From NCBI RefSeq assembly GCF_020164535.1, contig NZ_JAIQZC010000001.1:868001-932000 (forward strand): DNA of 64,000 bases, read 5' to 3'. The stretch comes from Psychroflexus montanilacus. Lineage in GTDB: Bacteria > Bacteroidota > Bacteroidia > Flavobacteriales > Flavobacteriaceae. The stretch's first letter is position 1. Every line of letters starts with the position of its first letter. Position numbers and translations under genes: made by a program. Positions 55,703 through 63,546 of the stretch are shown in pieces. The notes under the pieces were generated by a model, which was not told the origin of the DNA, ran no database searches, and saw only the letters and a program-made list of their open reading frames with translations.

Positions 55703-56131
55703 TTACTTGATCGCAATTTGCTTTGGTGGCTTTGGCTTCGCTTCTTCGCGTTTTGGAATATCTACATGTAATACTCCGTCTTTATACTGAGCTGAAATTT
55801 TCTCGCCATCCACTGTATTTGGTAAAGTAAATGTTCTTCTGAACGATTGATAACTAAACTCTCTACGCGTGTAGCGCTCGCCATCTTTTTGCTCATTTTT
55901 TTCTTTCTTTTCTGATGAAATAGTCAACTCGTTGTTGTTCAATTCGATATTGAAATCTTTCTTATTGAAGCCTGGAACGGCTACTTCTACACCAAACTTA
56001 TCTTCAGTTTCTTTGATGTTGACAGAAGGCAGAGTGGTGTTTGTTTCAGAAAAGTCTCTGTTGAACATGTCGTTGTTAAACAGTCTATCAAATAGACTTA
56101 CTTCTTGGTTTGCAAAACGTGTTGGTAACAT
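55703..56131 (-). CDS. Small heat shock protein, Hsp20/alpha-crystallin family
   Basis: A 142-residue ATP-independent chaperone. The alpha-crystallin domain (about 36-132) shows VNIKETEDKFGVEVAVPGF, the NELTISSEKKE strand, and the end motif YKDGVLHVDIPK (V-x-I/L type). The C-terminal extension ends KPPKQIAIK with the IAI anchor for oligomerisation. It has its own terminator. Two GACAnnnTGGCR words lie upstream (separate entry). Confidence 0.95.
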   Translation of the reverse strand: MLPTRFANQEVSLFDRLFNNDMFNRDFSETNTTLPSVNIKETEDKFGVEVAVPGFNKKDFNIELNNNELTISSEKKEKNEQKDGERYTRREFSYQSFRRTFTLPNTVDGEKISAQYKDGVLHVDIPKREEAKPKPPKQIAIK

Positions 56132-56277
56132 ACTTATAAATTTTTAAAGGTTAATTTCTTTGTTTATTATACTTTTTTCAAAATGAGTACCAAATTGATT
56201 TTGGCGTGAAAAAATGGAGATTTCAGATGTATTTTCAGGCTTAGATTCAACATCTAAAAGGTTTTAGGCTATTTATG

Positions 56278-56321
56278 CGCCAAACTGTCCGTTTTAATCA
56301 ACAAATACATGCCATTTTGTC
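56278..56321 (-). promoter_or_regulatory. Pair of GACAnnnTGGCR words upstream of hsp20
   Basis: On the minus strand GACAAAATGGCA (56310-56321) and GACAGTTTGGCG (56278-56289) are two copies of the same pattern, 32 bases apart, about three helical turns. They lie about 150-190 bases upstream of hsp20 and about the same distance upstream of the divergent exonuclease gene. A binding site for a stress regulator is inference. Confidence 0.35.
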
Positions 56322-56408
56322 GTAAAGCTATTAAATTCGCAGTGTCAAATTCAGAATAGAAAAGAAAAAAACCTTGTAAAGCTGTACTTAAACTTTCCTC
56401 TATAAGGC

Positions 56409-56437
56409 TTTGAAACAGAATTATATCTTTATTTTTG
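56409..56437 (+). promoter_or_regulatory. Promoter of the exonuclease-GIY-YIG gene
   Basis: TTTG (56409-56412), 17 bases and TATTTTTG (56430-56437) fit the Bacteroidetes consensus. The predicted start near 56441 leaves about 28 bases before the TTG start codon at 56469. Confidence 0.55.
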
Positions 56438-56468
56438 TGGCTTACTCAAGATAATTTACGCGCTTAGA

Positions 56469-57833
56469 TTGTACGCCATACTAGACATAGAATCCACTGG
56501 AGGAAAATACAACGAAGAGGGAATCACAGAAATTGCTATTTATAAATTCGACGGTCATGAAGTGGTGGATCAATTCATCTCTTTGGTGAATCCAGAACGG
56601 AAAATTCAATCTTTTGTGGTAGGACTCACGGGCATTAACAACGAAATGCTGCATCATGCCCCAAAGTTTTATGAAGTCGCTAAGCGGATTGTTGAAATTA
56701 CCGAAGGCTGCATCATTGTGGCTCACAACGCTAAATTTGATTACAGAATGTTGCGTCTGGAGTTTGATAGGTTGGGGTACAATTTTGACCGAAAAACCTT
56801 ATGCACCGTCAAATTATCCAAAAAACTATTACCTGGCTTTGACTCATACAGCTTAGGCAAGCTGGTGAAAAAACTGGGCATTCCTATCACAGACAGGCAC
56901 CGAGCGAGTGGTGACGCCCTGGCAACGGTAAAGTTGTTCAAGCTTTTGCTGGAAAAGGATGTAAACAAGGAAATCATAAGCTCAAACCTAAAACTCAACT
57001 CAATAAGCAGCGTTGATCAAAAACTGATTCGTTTAATTGACGATTTACCCAATGCCGTTGGGGTGTATTATTTTTCTAATAACAAGGGCGATATCATCTA
57101 CGTTGGCAAGAGCAAGGACATGAAAAAGCGGGCTAACCAGCACTTTACTAGTGATGCGCCAAAATCTAAAGAAATCCAGGAACACGTAGTTTCGGTTGAT
57201 TTTGAACGAACAGGCAACGAACTTTTGGCATTGCTGAAGGAAAATCAGTCCATCAAAGCACTGAAGCCTAAATTTAACTCGGCACTCAAAAAAGATCTAT
57301 TTACGCATGGCTTGTATGCTTTTACAGATCATAATGGCTATGTGAATTTGTGTATTTCAAAAATCAAACCCAAAGAAAACTACATCACAAGCTTTACCAA
57401 TTACCAACAAGGCAAAGCTTTTATGGAGCGAGCACTGGAAACTTATGAGCTTTGCCAAAAGTTAACGGGACTGCACAAAACCAGAGGGGCGTGTTTCAAT
57501 TATACCATCAAGCAATGCCATGGAGCTTGTGTAGAAGAAGAAACTCCAGAAAGTTATAATGAGCGCGTAAAGCAGCTGATCGACTTTTATGACTACCAGA
57601 ACAAAAACATGATTATCCAAGACAGAGGTCGGCATCATGGTGAGAAAAGCGTGGTTTTAATTGAAAATGGGGAGCTTACTGGAGCCGGATATACAGAACT
57701 CAATTTCCAGATTGAAAATATGTCAATTCTTAAGAACATCATCAATCCTATGCCCAACGATAGAGATGCGCAGCATATCATCCAAAGTTACTTAAGGAAA
57801 TCTCATAAAACGATGAAAATTATTAATTTTTAG
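56469..57833 (+). CDS. DnaQ-like exonuclease fused to a GIY-YIG (UvrC/Cho-like) nuclease
   Basis: A 454-residue fusion. Residues 1-165 are a DEDDh exonuclease like the proofreading subunit of DNA polymerase III: LDIESTGG (D6, E8), VAHNAKFDYRML and HRASGDALAT. From about residue 190 a GIY-YIG endonuclease follows (GVYYFSNNKGDIIYVGKS), with a UvrC-like region including KTRGACFNYTIKQCHGACVEEE to about 365. The final 90 residues are family-specific. The start is TTG, giving MYAILDIEST. Such fusions are known from Bacteroidetes and Firmicutes and suggest a repair role. Confidence 0.9.
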   Translation: MYAILDIESTGGKYNEEGITEIAIYKFDGHEVVDQFISLVNPERKIQSFVVGLTGINNEMLHHAPKFYEVAKRIVEITEGCIIVAHNAKFDYRMLRLEFDRLGYNFDRKTLCTVKLSKKLLPGFDSYSLGKLVKKLGIPITDRHRASGDALATVKLFKLLLEKDVNKEIISSNLKLNSISSVDQKLIRLIDDLPNAVGVYYFSNNKGDIIYVGKSKDMKKRANQHFTSDAPKSKEIQEHVVSVDFERTGNELLALLKENQSIKALKPKFNSALKKDLFTHGLYAFTDHNGYVNLCISKIKPKENYITSFTNYQQGKAFMERALETYELCQKLTGLHKTRGACFNYTIKQCHGACVEEETPESYNERVKQLIDFYDYQNKNMIIQDRGRHHGEKSVVLIENGELTGAGYTELNFQIENMSILKNIINPMPNDRDAQHIIQSYLRKSHKTMKIINF

Positions 57834-57842
57834 AATCTTACT

Positions 57843-58679
57843 ATGAGTTGGAGAGAAAAAGTTCATGAAGTAATCTATGAAGCAGACACAAAAGCAGGAA
57901 AAGCTTTTGATGTTGCTTTATTAATCGTCATCATACTGAGCTTAGTTCTTGTTGTTTTAGATTCCGTTGACCACATCAGTATAGAATACCACACCCTATT
58001 TGTGAATTTAGAATGGATCATCACTATATTTTTTACCATAGAATATATCCTGAGGATCATCAGTATCAAAAAGCCCAAAAGTTATATTTTTAGTTTTTAC
58101 GGCATCGTCGACTTTCTATCTACAGTACCACTTTATGTTTCTTTGATTTTTGCAAGTTCAGGAGCTTTACTGTCTCTTAGAGCCTTGAGATTACTAAGGG
58201 TGTTTAGAGTTTTTAAGTTAGTACGATATTCTGGTGCAGGCTCTAAAGTTTCCGTTGCACTAAAAAGAAGTTTACCGAAAATTTTTATTTTTTTATACAG
58301 TGTCATTATTATTTCTGTGATTGCTGGTACTGTAATGTATCTAGTAGAAGGTCCTAAGCATGGTTTCACTTCTATTCCTAGAGGGATCTATTGGACCATT
58401 GTTACCCTTACCACTGTTGGTTTTGGAGACATTCACCCTGTCACACCGCTTGGTCAGTTTATTGCAACCCTCATCATGCTTTTAGGTTATGGAGTGATAG
58501 CTGTTCCTACAGGAATTGTTACCGCTGAAATGGCTAAAGAAAATACTAGAACCAATACTCAGGTTTGCTATGAGTGTGGCGAAAATGAACATAGAGATGA
58601 TGCTGAATTCTGTCACAAATGCGGATATTCTTTAAACAAAAGCAAAAAGGAAAAGAAAGATATTGAAGATGCAAACTGA
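57843..58679 (+). CDS. Voltage-gated-type potassium channel with C-terminal zinc ribbon
   Basis: A 278-residue ion channel with six predicted spans. S4 is arginine-rich (LRALRLLRVFRVFKLVR, about 107-123). The pore filter reads TLTTVGFGDIHP (TVGFGD at 191-196), a K+ filter in which F replaces the usual Y. The C-terminal cytosolic tail carries two cysteine pairs, CYECG and CHKCG (about 240-263), a zinc ribbon not found in standard Kv channels. It overlaps the miaA start by 11 bases. Confidence 0.9.
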   Translation: MSWREKVHEVIYEADTKAGKAFDVALLIVIILSLVLVVLDSVDHISIEYHTLFVNLEWIITIFFTIEYILRIISIKKPKSYIFSFYGIVDFLSTVPLYVSLIFASSGALLSLRALRLLRVFRVFKLVRYSGAGSKVSVALKRSLPKIFIFLYSVIIISVIAGTVMYLVEGPKHGFTSIPRGIYWTIVTLTTVGFGDIHPVTPLGQFIATLIMLLGYGVIAVPTGIVTAEMAKENTRTNTQVCYECGENEHRDDAEFCHKCGYSLNKSKKEKKDIEDAN

Positions 58680-59592
58680 TCAACCCACTTTGATTTGCAT
58701 TGTCGGTCCTACCGCTATTGGTAAAACCAGCCTGAGCCTTAAGCTCGCCAATCAGTTTTCTACCGAAATCCTTTCAGCAGACTCCAGGCAGTTTTATAAG
58801 GAAATGACTATAGGAACTGCCGTTCCTTCTGAGGATGAGCTTGCCAAGGCTCAACATCACTTTATACAACACCTTTCAATTGAAGATGAGTACAATGTTG
58901 GGAAATTTGAAGCGGATGGAATTGCCAAGCTTCAAACAATTTTTAAAACGAAGTCCAAAGCCATTCTGGTGGGTGGAAGTGGGCTTTACCAAAAAGCAAT
59001 AACAGAAGGACTTGATACTTTTCCTGAAATTCCTTTGAAAATCAGGCAGAAGTATACTTCCATTTTTGAAACTGAAGGTCTTGAAAAATTGCAGGCTTTG
59101 CTGAAGGAAAACGATCCTGAAGCTTACAACGTGATCGAAATCTCAAACCCAAGACGACTCACCAGAGCTTTGGAAGTGGTAGAAACCTCTGGAAAATCCT
59201 TCACTTTTTTTCAAAATCAAGATAAAAAAGAACGCCCATTTGAGGTGATTAAAATTGGTTTGGATGCTCCACGGGAGGTGATCTACCGTAGAATTGAAAA
59301 ACGCGTGGATATGATGATTGAGCAAGGACTGGTGGAAGAGGCCAAAAGGCTTTATCCGTCCAGGCATCTTAATGCTTTACAAACCGTTGGATACAGAGAG
59401 TTATTTAGTTATTTCGACGGTAAATTAAGCTTAGCAGAAGCCATTTCAGAAATCAAAAAAAACACCCGAAGATTTGCTAAAAGGCAACTCACCTGGTTCA
59501 AGAAAGATCCAGACATACACTGGTTTCACTTTGAAACGCCTTTAGAAGACATCCTTTTCACTATAGAAAACAAAAAGACTAATCGTACATAA
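58669..59592 (+). CDS. miaA: tRNA dimethylallyltransferase
   Basis: A 307-residue enzyme that adds a dimethylallyl group to A37 of tRNAs reading UNN codons. IVGPTAIGKTSLS is the P-loop, SADSRQFYKEMTIGTA the DSxQ catalytic segment, and VGGSGLYQKAI a conserved binding loop; TVGYREL closes the family pattern. ATG 58669 is preferred to the TTG at 58663. The first 11 bases overlap the channel gene. Its stop codon TAA (59590-59592) is the loop of its own terminator. Confidence 0.95.
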   Translation: MQTDQPTLICIVGPTAIGKTSLSLKLANQFSTEILSADSRQFYKEMTIGTAVPSEDELAKAQHHFIQHLSIEDEYNVGKFEADGIAKLQTIFKTKSKAILVGGSGLYQKAITEGLDTFPEIPLKIRQKYTSIFETEGLEKLQALLKENDPEAYNVIEISNPRRLTRALEVVETSGKSFTFFQNQDKKERPFEVIKIGLDAPREVIYRRIEKRVDMMIEQGLVEEAKRLYPSRHLNALQTVGYRELFSYFDGKLSLAEAISEIKKNTRRFAKRQLTWFKKDPDIHWFHFETPLEDILFTIENKKTNRT

Positions 59593-59604
59593 CGATTAGT
59601 CTTT
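59574..59604. terminator. Terminator overlapping the 3' end of miaA
   Basis: AAAGACTAATCGT (59574-59586) and ACGATTAGTCTTT (59592-59604) form a perfect 13-bp stem with loop ACATA. The left arm encodes the last four residues of MiaA and the stop codon begins in the loop. It lies 39 bases from the convergent response regulator stop. Confidence 0.88.
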
Positions 59605-59643
59605 TATATCATCTTGGAACTGAAAAAAGAGGCTTAATATTAC

Positions 59644-60366
59644 TTAAGCACCTTTCCCGTCTGAGCCTTTTACAACAAGACGGAAACCTTCACCGTGAAT
59701 GTTTAAAATTTCCACAGTATCATCTTTTTTCAGATATTTTCTCAATTTGGCGATATAGACATCCATACTTCTGGAAGTGAAGTAATTGTCATCTCGCCAG
59801 ATCTTAGTCAATGCCAATTCTCTAGGCATGAGGTCGTTTTCATAAAGTGCCAGCAAACGCAGCAACTCATTCTCTTTTGGAGAAAGTTTTATCGGCTCTT
59901 CTTCCTTATAGGTTAAAAATCTCAATTTAGAATTGAGGTGGAAATTACCAATTGTGAATTCAAACTGCTTACTGTCAGCAAGTGTGTCGGAATTTTTGCG
60001 CTGCATGATGGCTTTTATCTTCATCAAAAGCACTTCGCTATCAAATGGCTTATTCAGATAATCATCTGCACCTACTTTGTAGCCCTTAAGCACATCGTCC
60101 TTCATGGCTTTCGCTGTAAGGAAAATGATAGGAATGTCTTCGTTTTTGGCTCTAATTTCTTTAGCCAATGTAAATCCATCCTTGTAAGGCATCATAACGT
60201 CTAATATACATAGATCGTAATTCCCTTTTTTGAACTTCTCAAAGCCTTCCATACCATTTTTGGCATGCGTAACTTCGTAACTATTCATGGATAAATAATC
60301 CTTCAATACGATTCCAAAATTTGGATCGTCTTCTACTAATAAAATTTTCTTGTTTTCAGTTTCCAT
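59644..60366 (-). CDS. Response regulator transcription factor, RprY-like (OmpR family)
   Basis: A 240-residue regulator. The receiver has E12-D13-D14 and phospho-acceptor D56 (LCILDVMMPYKDG), and LNKPF. The C-terminal winged helix (about 125-235) ends LNIHGEGFRLV. It is paired with the histidine kinase gene five bases upstream. The pair resembles RprX/RprY of Bacteroides, which is widespread in the phylum; its signal is not established. Confidence 0.88.
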   Translation of the reverse strand: METENKKILLVEDDPNFGIVLKDYLSMNSYEVTHAKNGMEGFEKFKKGNYDLCILDVMMPYKDGFTLAKEIRAKNEDIPIIFLTAKAMKDDVLKGYKVGADDYLNKPFDSEVLLMKIKAIMQRKNSDTLADSKQFEFTIGNFHLNSKLRFLTYKEEEPIKLSPKENELLRLLALYENDLMPRELALTKIWRDDNYFTSRSMDVYIAKLRKYLKKDDTVEILNIHGEGFRLVVKGSDGKGA

Positions 60367-60370
60367 ATAT

Positions 60371-61936
60371 TTATGATATTAATGGTAATTTAATTATAAA
60401 TGAACTTCCTTTTCCTTTTTCACTTTTGACAGAAATTTCACCGTGATGGTCTTCTATAATACGCTTCACGTAAGCAAGACCTAGTCCGTGCCCTTTCACA
60501 TTGTGAACATCTCCGGTATGTTCCCGATAAAATTTATCAAATATTTTTTTCTGAACCTGTTTTGACATTCCGTTTCCATGATCTGAAATAATCAGAACGA
60601 CATAATTATTTACATTTTCTGTAGATACTTCGATTTTTGGAGCATCGGTTGAATATTTTACTGCATTGTCTAAAATATTGACAATAACATTTGAAAAATG
60701 AGAATCGTTTGCCAAAATTGAATCTCTACTAGCCTTAAAATCAGTTTCAATCTCACCTCCACGATCCTCTACGATCAAACTGATATGGCTTATAGAATCT
60801 TCAACTATTTCATGTAAATTTAATTTCTCTTTATCGATATCAAGCTCGTTTTTTTCAAGCTTAGAGATTCTCAATACGTTTTCTACTTGCGCATGCATTC
60901 TCTTATTCTCTTCCCGAATCATATTCATGTACCTGTCGACAGCTTCAGGATTTTTGGAAATCATAGGATTTTTAACTGAGTCTAATGCGAGATTGATGGT
61001 TGCTATAGGTGTTTTAAACTCATGGGTCATATTATTGATGAAGTCCGTTTTGATCTGAGAAATTTGTCGCTGTCTTATCAACTGACCAATCGCAGAAGAG
61101 AAGGCTAGAACAATCACCAATGTAAACATTACAGAAAGACCACCCATCAACGCTATTGATGATAAAATTTGCTGATTCTTATCTTTAAAGTTGATAAACA
61201 ACTGATAGTCTGAAAACTCATCGTTGTAACTATATACAGGAACTCCGTAGGTGGAAGGTGAATTTAGTTCAAAACTTGCAGTCCGGACTTTGGTTGACAA
61301 TGCATTGCTGTAAATACCGAAATCATAATCTGATTTTAGATTTCGCTTTTTCATTTGCTCATCTATCAATTTTTTTATTTCCAAAGTATCTACACGCTTA
61401 TGTATCGGAATCTTGGAAGCCATTTCTTTTATGGCATCCAACCATAAGTATTTTTGCTCTTCCTCAAGATTGTTTATACGTTCAAAACGCTCAAGGGCAT
61501 TCGCTGTATTTCCATCTATTCCATCTCTTCTGGTTACGGCAGTCACTTTGCGATTAACCAACTTTTTAAATTCAATAGAGTCCTGATTTTCTGCTAAAAA
61601 CGGAGAAGCTACTTTATAATCTTCTTGAAATAATTGATTGGAATAAGTAAAATACTCGGTAGAAAAGCCTTCATCCGGGATTTGAAATATTTCGGTAAGT
61701 TGAGTCTTTATAGGAGTTTCAGAATCTGCAAGTGAAGCAAATTTGAAATAATATTTATCAACTTCTTCTTTTTCCAGTTGTTGAACAACGTTGATGAGAA
61801 TTTGCTTAGCACCCATAGAAAATTGTTCTTCGTTACTTTCTACTGTGTTTTTGATCCAGTAGCCCTGAACGAAGATGATTCCTATTAAGGAAACACTCAT
61901 CAATACAATTATGAATGTAAATATACGTTGATTCAT
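60371..61936 (-). CDS. Sensor histidine kinase, RprX-like
   Basis: A 521-residue membrane kinase. An N-terminal span (about 8-28), a periplasmic sensor region of about 230 residues and a second span (about 260-280) precede HisKA (NNMTHEFKTPIATI, the phospho-acceptor histidine) and HATPase_c (NILDNAVKYSTDAP, DHGNGMSKQVQ, GHGLGLAYVKRI). No PAS or HAMP domain is obvious. It is upstream of and translationally close to its response regulator gene. The 70-base gap to coaE may contain its promoter. Confidence 0.9.
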   Translation of the reverse strand: MNQRIFTFIIVLMSVSLIGIIFVQGYWIKNTVESNEEQFSMGAKQILINVVQQLEKEEVDKYYFKFASLADSETPIKTQLTEIFQIPDEGFSTEYFTYSNQLFQEDYKVASPFLAENQDSIEFKKLVNRKVTAVTRRDGIDGNTANALERFERINNLEEEQKYLWLDAIKEMASKIPIHKRVDTLEIKKLIDEQMKKRNLKSDYDFGIYSNALSTKVRTASFELNSPSTYGVPVYSYNDEFSDYQLFINFKDKNQQILSSIALMGGLSVMFTLVIVLAFSSAIGQLIRQRQISQIKTDFINNMTHEFKTPIATINLALDSVKNPMISKNPEAVDRYMNMIREENKRMHAQVENVLRISKLEKNELDIDKEKLNLHEIVEDSISHISLIVEDRGGEIETDFKASRDSILANDSHFSNVIVNILDNAVKYSTDAPKIEVSTENVNNYVVLIISDHGNGMSKQVQKKIFDKFYREHTGDVHNVKGHGLGLAYVKRIIEDHHGEISVKSEKGKGSSFIIKLPLIS

Positions 61937-62005
61937 TTTGCCAAAATTACAGTTTTAACAAAACGCTTTCTCTTTGTTTAACCGAAAGTTAACAAGACAA
62001 TCCTC

Positions 62006-62593
62006 CTATTTATCTGAAATATTTGAAAACTTCTTATGAAGTTCCTTAACCCGTTGCCGAGTTTCTATTAAATTGATGTTTTCAATAATGAAATCTGCCA
62101 GGTTTATTTTTTTTGATTCAGACCACTGCGCCTTCATCCTTGACTTTACATCGTCTCTACCTACTCCATCTCTTGCCATAACGCGTTCAATTCTAGTATC
62201 TTCTGGTGCTGTCACAAGAATGGTGTGATCAAAGTCTGAAGCCCTTTTTTTTTCAAATATAATAGCAGCTTCGTAAATGATGTAAGCAGCCTGTTGTTTC
62301 TTGAGCCAATTTTCAAATTTAGTATGAACTTTGGGGTGAATAATGGAATTCAGCTTATTTAGAGCTTCTGTGTTATTAAAAACAATAGCAGACAAATCTG
62401 GTTTATGAATTAAGCCCTCTGAATTTAGATCCAAATTAAATGTTTTAGCTATTTCAGAAGCAACCTCAGGCTTGTCTAGTATCTTTTTAGCTTCAATATC
62501 TGCGATAAATACGGGGACGTTATTCTCTTTGAACATGTTTGCAACTGTGCTTTTCCCACTTCCTATTCCACCAGTAAGACCTATCTTTTTCAT
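62006..62593 (-). CDS. coaE: Dephospho-CoA kinase
   Basis: A 195-residue P-loop kinase for the last step of coenzyme A synthesis. GLTGGIGSGKSTVANMF is the Walker A motif at the N-terminus; IVFNNTEALNKLNSIIHPKVH and DHTILVTAPEDTRIERVMARDG are the substrate and LID segments. It lies three bases downstream of the YbbR-like gene. Confidence 0.95.
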   Translation of the reverse strand: MKKIGLTGGIGSGKSTVANMFKENNVPVFIADIEAKKILDKPEVASEIAKTFNLDLNSEGLIHKPDLSAIVFNNTEALNKLNSIIHPKVHTKFENWLKKQQAAYIIYEAAIIFEKKRASDFDHTILVTAPEDTRIERVMARDGVGRDDVKSRMKAQWSESKKINLADFIIENINLIETRQRVKELHKKFSNISDK

Positions 62594-62595
62594 CT

Positions 62596-63546
62596 TTATT
62601 TTTTAATCAGATAATCGACTTTATAATTCTCTAAAGAGACATTTTTTACGAGTCTAGGCTTCTCGACAAGTTCGAGTAACATAAAATCTTCAGATGATTT
62701 GTAGTTGGCTATGACTTTAAACCCTGATTCATCAATGCGCTCATAGTTGGAAAGACTTGTCTTGAAATTGACATTGACTGTTTTTGGAAAAATAACAAGT
62801 TCACCATTAATGTCTGCATTTTCAATGTGTATTGGAATTTCAAAAGTTCCTTCTGTAAACTTTGCAACAGGCAGGGTAAAATTGACAGTTTCTACTAAAT
62901 AGTTTATTGAAACACTGTCTATTTTTTGAATTTCAATACTTCCAGATATAGTATCTGAAACATTTCGTAGAATTTTTTCTTGGGTAGAAATATATTCAAA
63001 ACCTTTCAGAATGGAATCATTTCCAGAAACTTCAATAAAACTTGGCTCAAATTTAAAGCTTCCAATAGAATCATAGCCTTTACCAAAACTAATTTTAAAA
63101 TTTGGCTTTAGTTTTAATTTTTTAGTAGAAAGCCTGTAATGATCAAACCTTAGACTGTCCTGACTCAACTTCAAATCTTCTGAAGAGAGCTTCAAAGATT
63201 TTGCAATCTGAACTTTATTTTTTTTAAGATCGTAACCATATTGATTCTGAAGAGAATCAAGCTCATTAAAAGCCAAACTTATAGACGAGTTGAAGAGATT
63301 GATAGATAATATTTTAAACCCTGTTTGTTGAATTTCAGCTGATAAGGTTTTAGAGCTATTCTCTATGATGATGTCTTGCGGAACATCCTCCAAACTGAAA
63401 GTGATTGCTATGCTATGTTCATAGGTTTTTGACATTTGAACAAATGACCAAATGAAAAGCGTAAAGATGATAAAAAAGAAAAAGGCTTTATAATTCCTTT
63501 TTTTGAGATTGGTTTTTAGGTTATCAATTTGATTGAATTTACTCAT
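62596..63546 (-). CDS. YbbR-like domain protein
   Basis: A 316-residue protein with one N-terminal membrane span (about 19-37, AFFFFIIFTLFIWSFVQ) and an external beta-rich body that resembles YbbR repeats (FTLPVAKFTEGTFEIPIHIENAD, and FKIEPSFIEVSG-type strands). In Firmicutes YbbR proteins regulate the diadenylate cyclase CdaA; no cdaA gene is visible here. The glycosyltransferase gene upstream overlaps by one base and coaE follows at once. The YbbR call rests on pattern and gene order. Confidence 0.75.
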   Translation of the reverse strand: MSKFNQIDNLKTNLKKRNYKAFFFFIIFTLFIWSFVQMSKTYEHSIAITFSLEDVPQDIIIENSSKTLSAEIQQTGFKILSINLFNSSISLAFNELDSLQNQYGYDLKKNKVQIAKSLKLSSEDLKLSQDSLRFDHYRLSTKKLKLKPNFKISFGKGYDSIGSFKFEPSFIEVSGNDSILKGFEYISTQEKILRNVSDTISGSIEIQKIDSVSINYLVETVNFTLPVAKFTEGTFEIPIHIENADINGELVIFPKTVNVNFKTSLSNYERIDESGFKVIANYKSSEDFMLLELVEKPRLVKNVSLENYKVDYLIKK

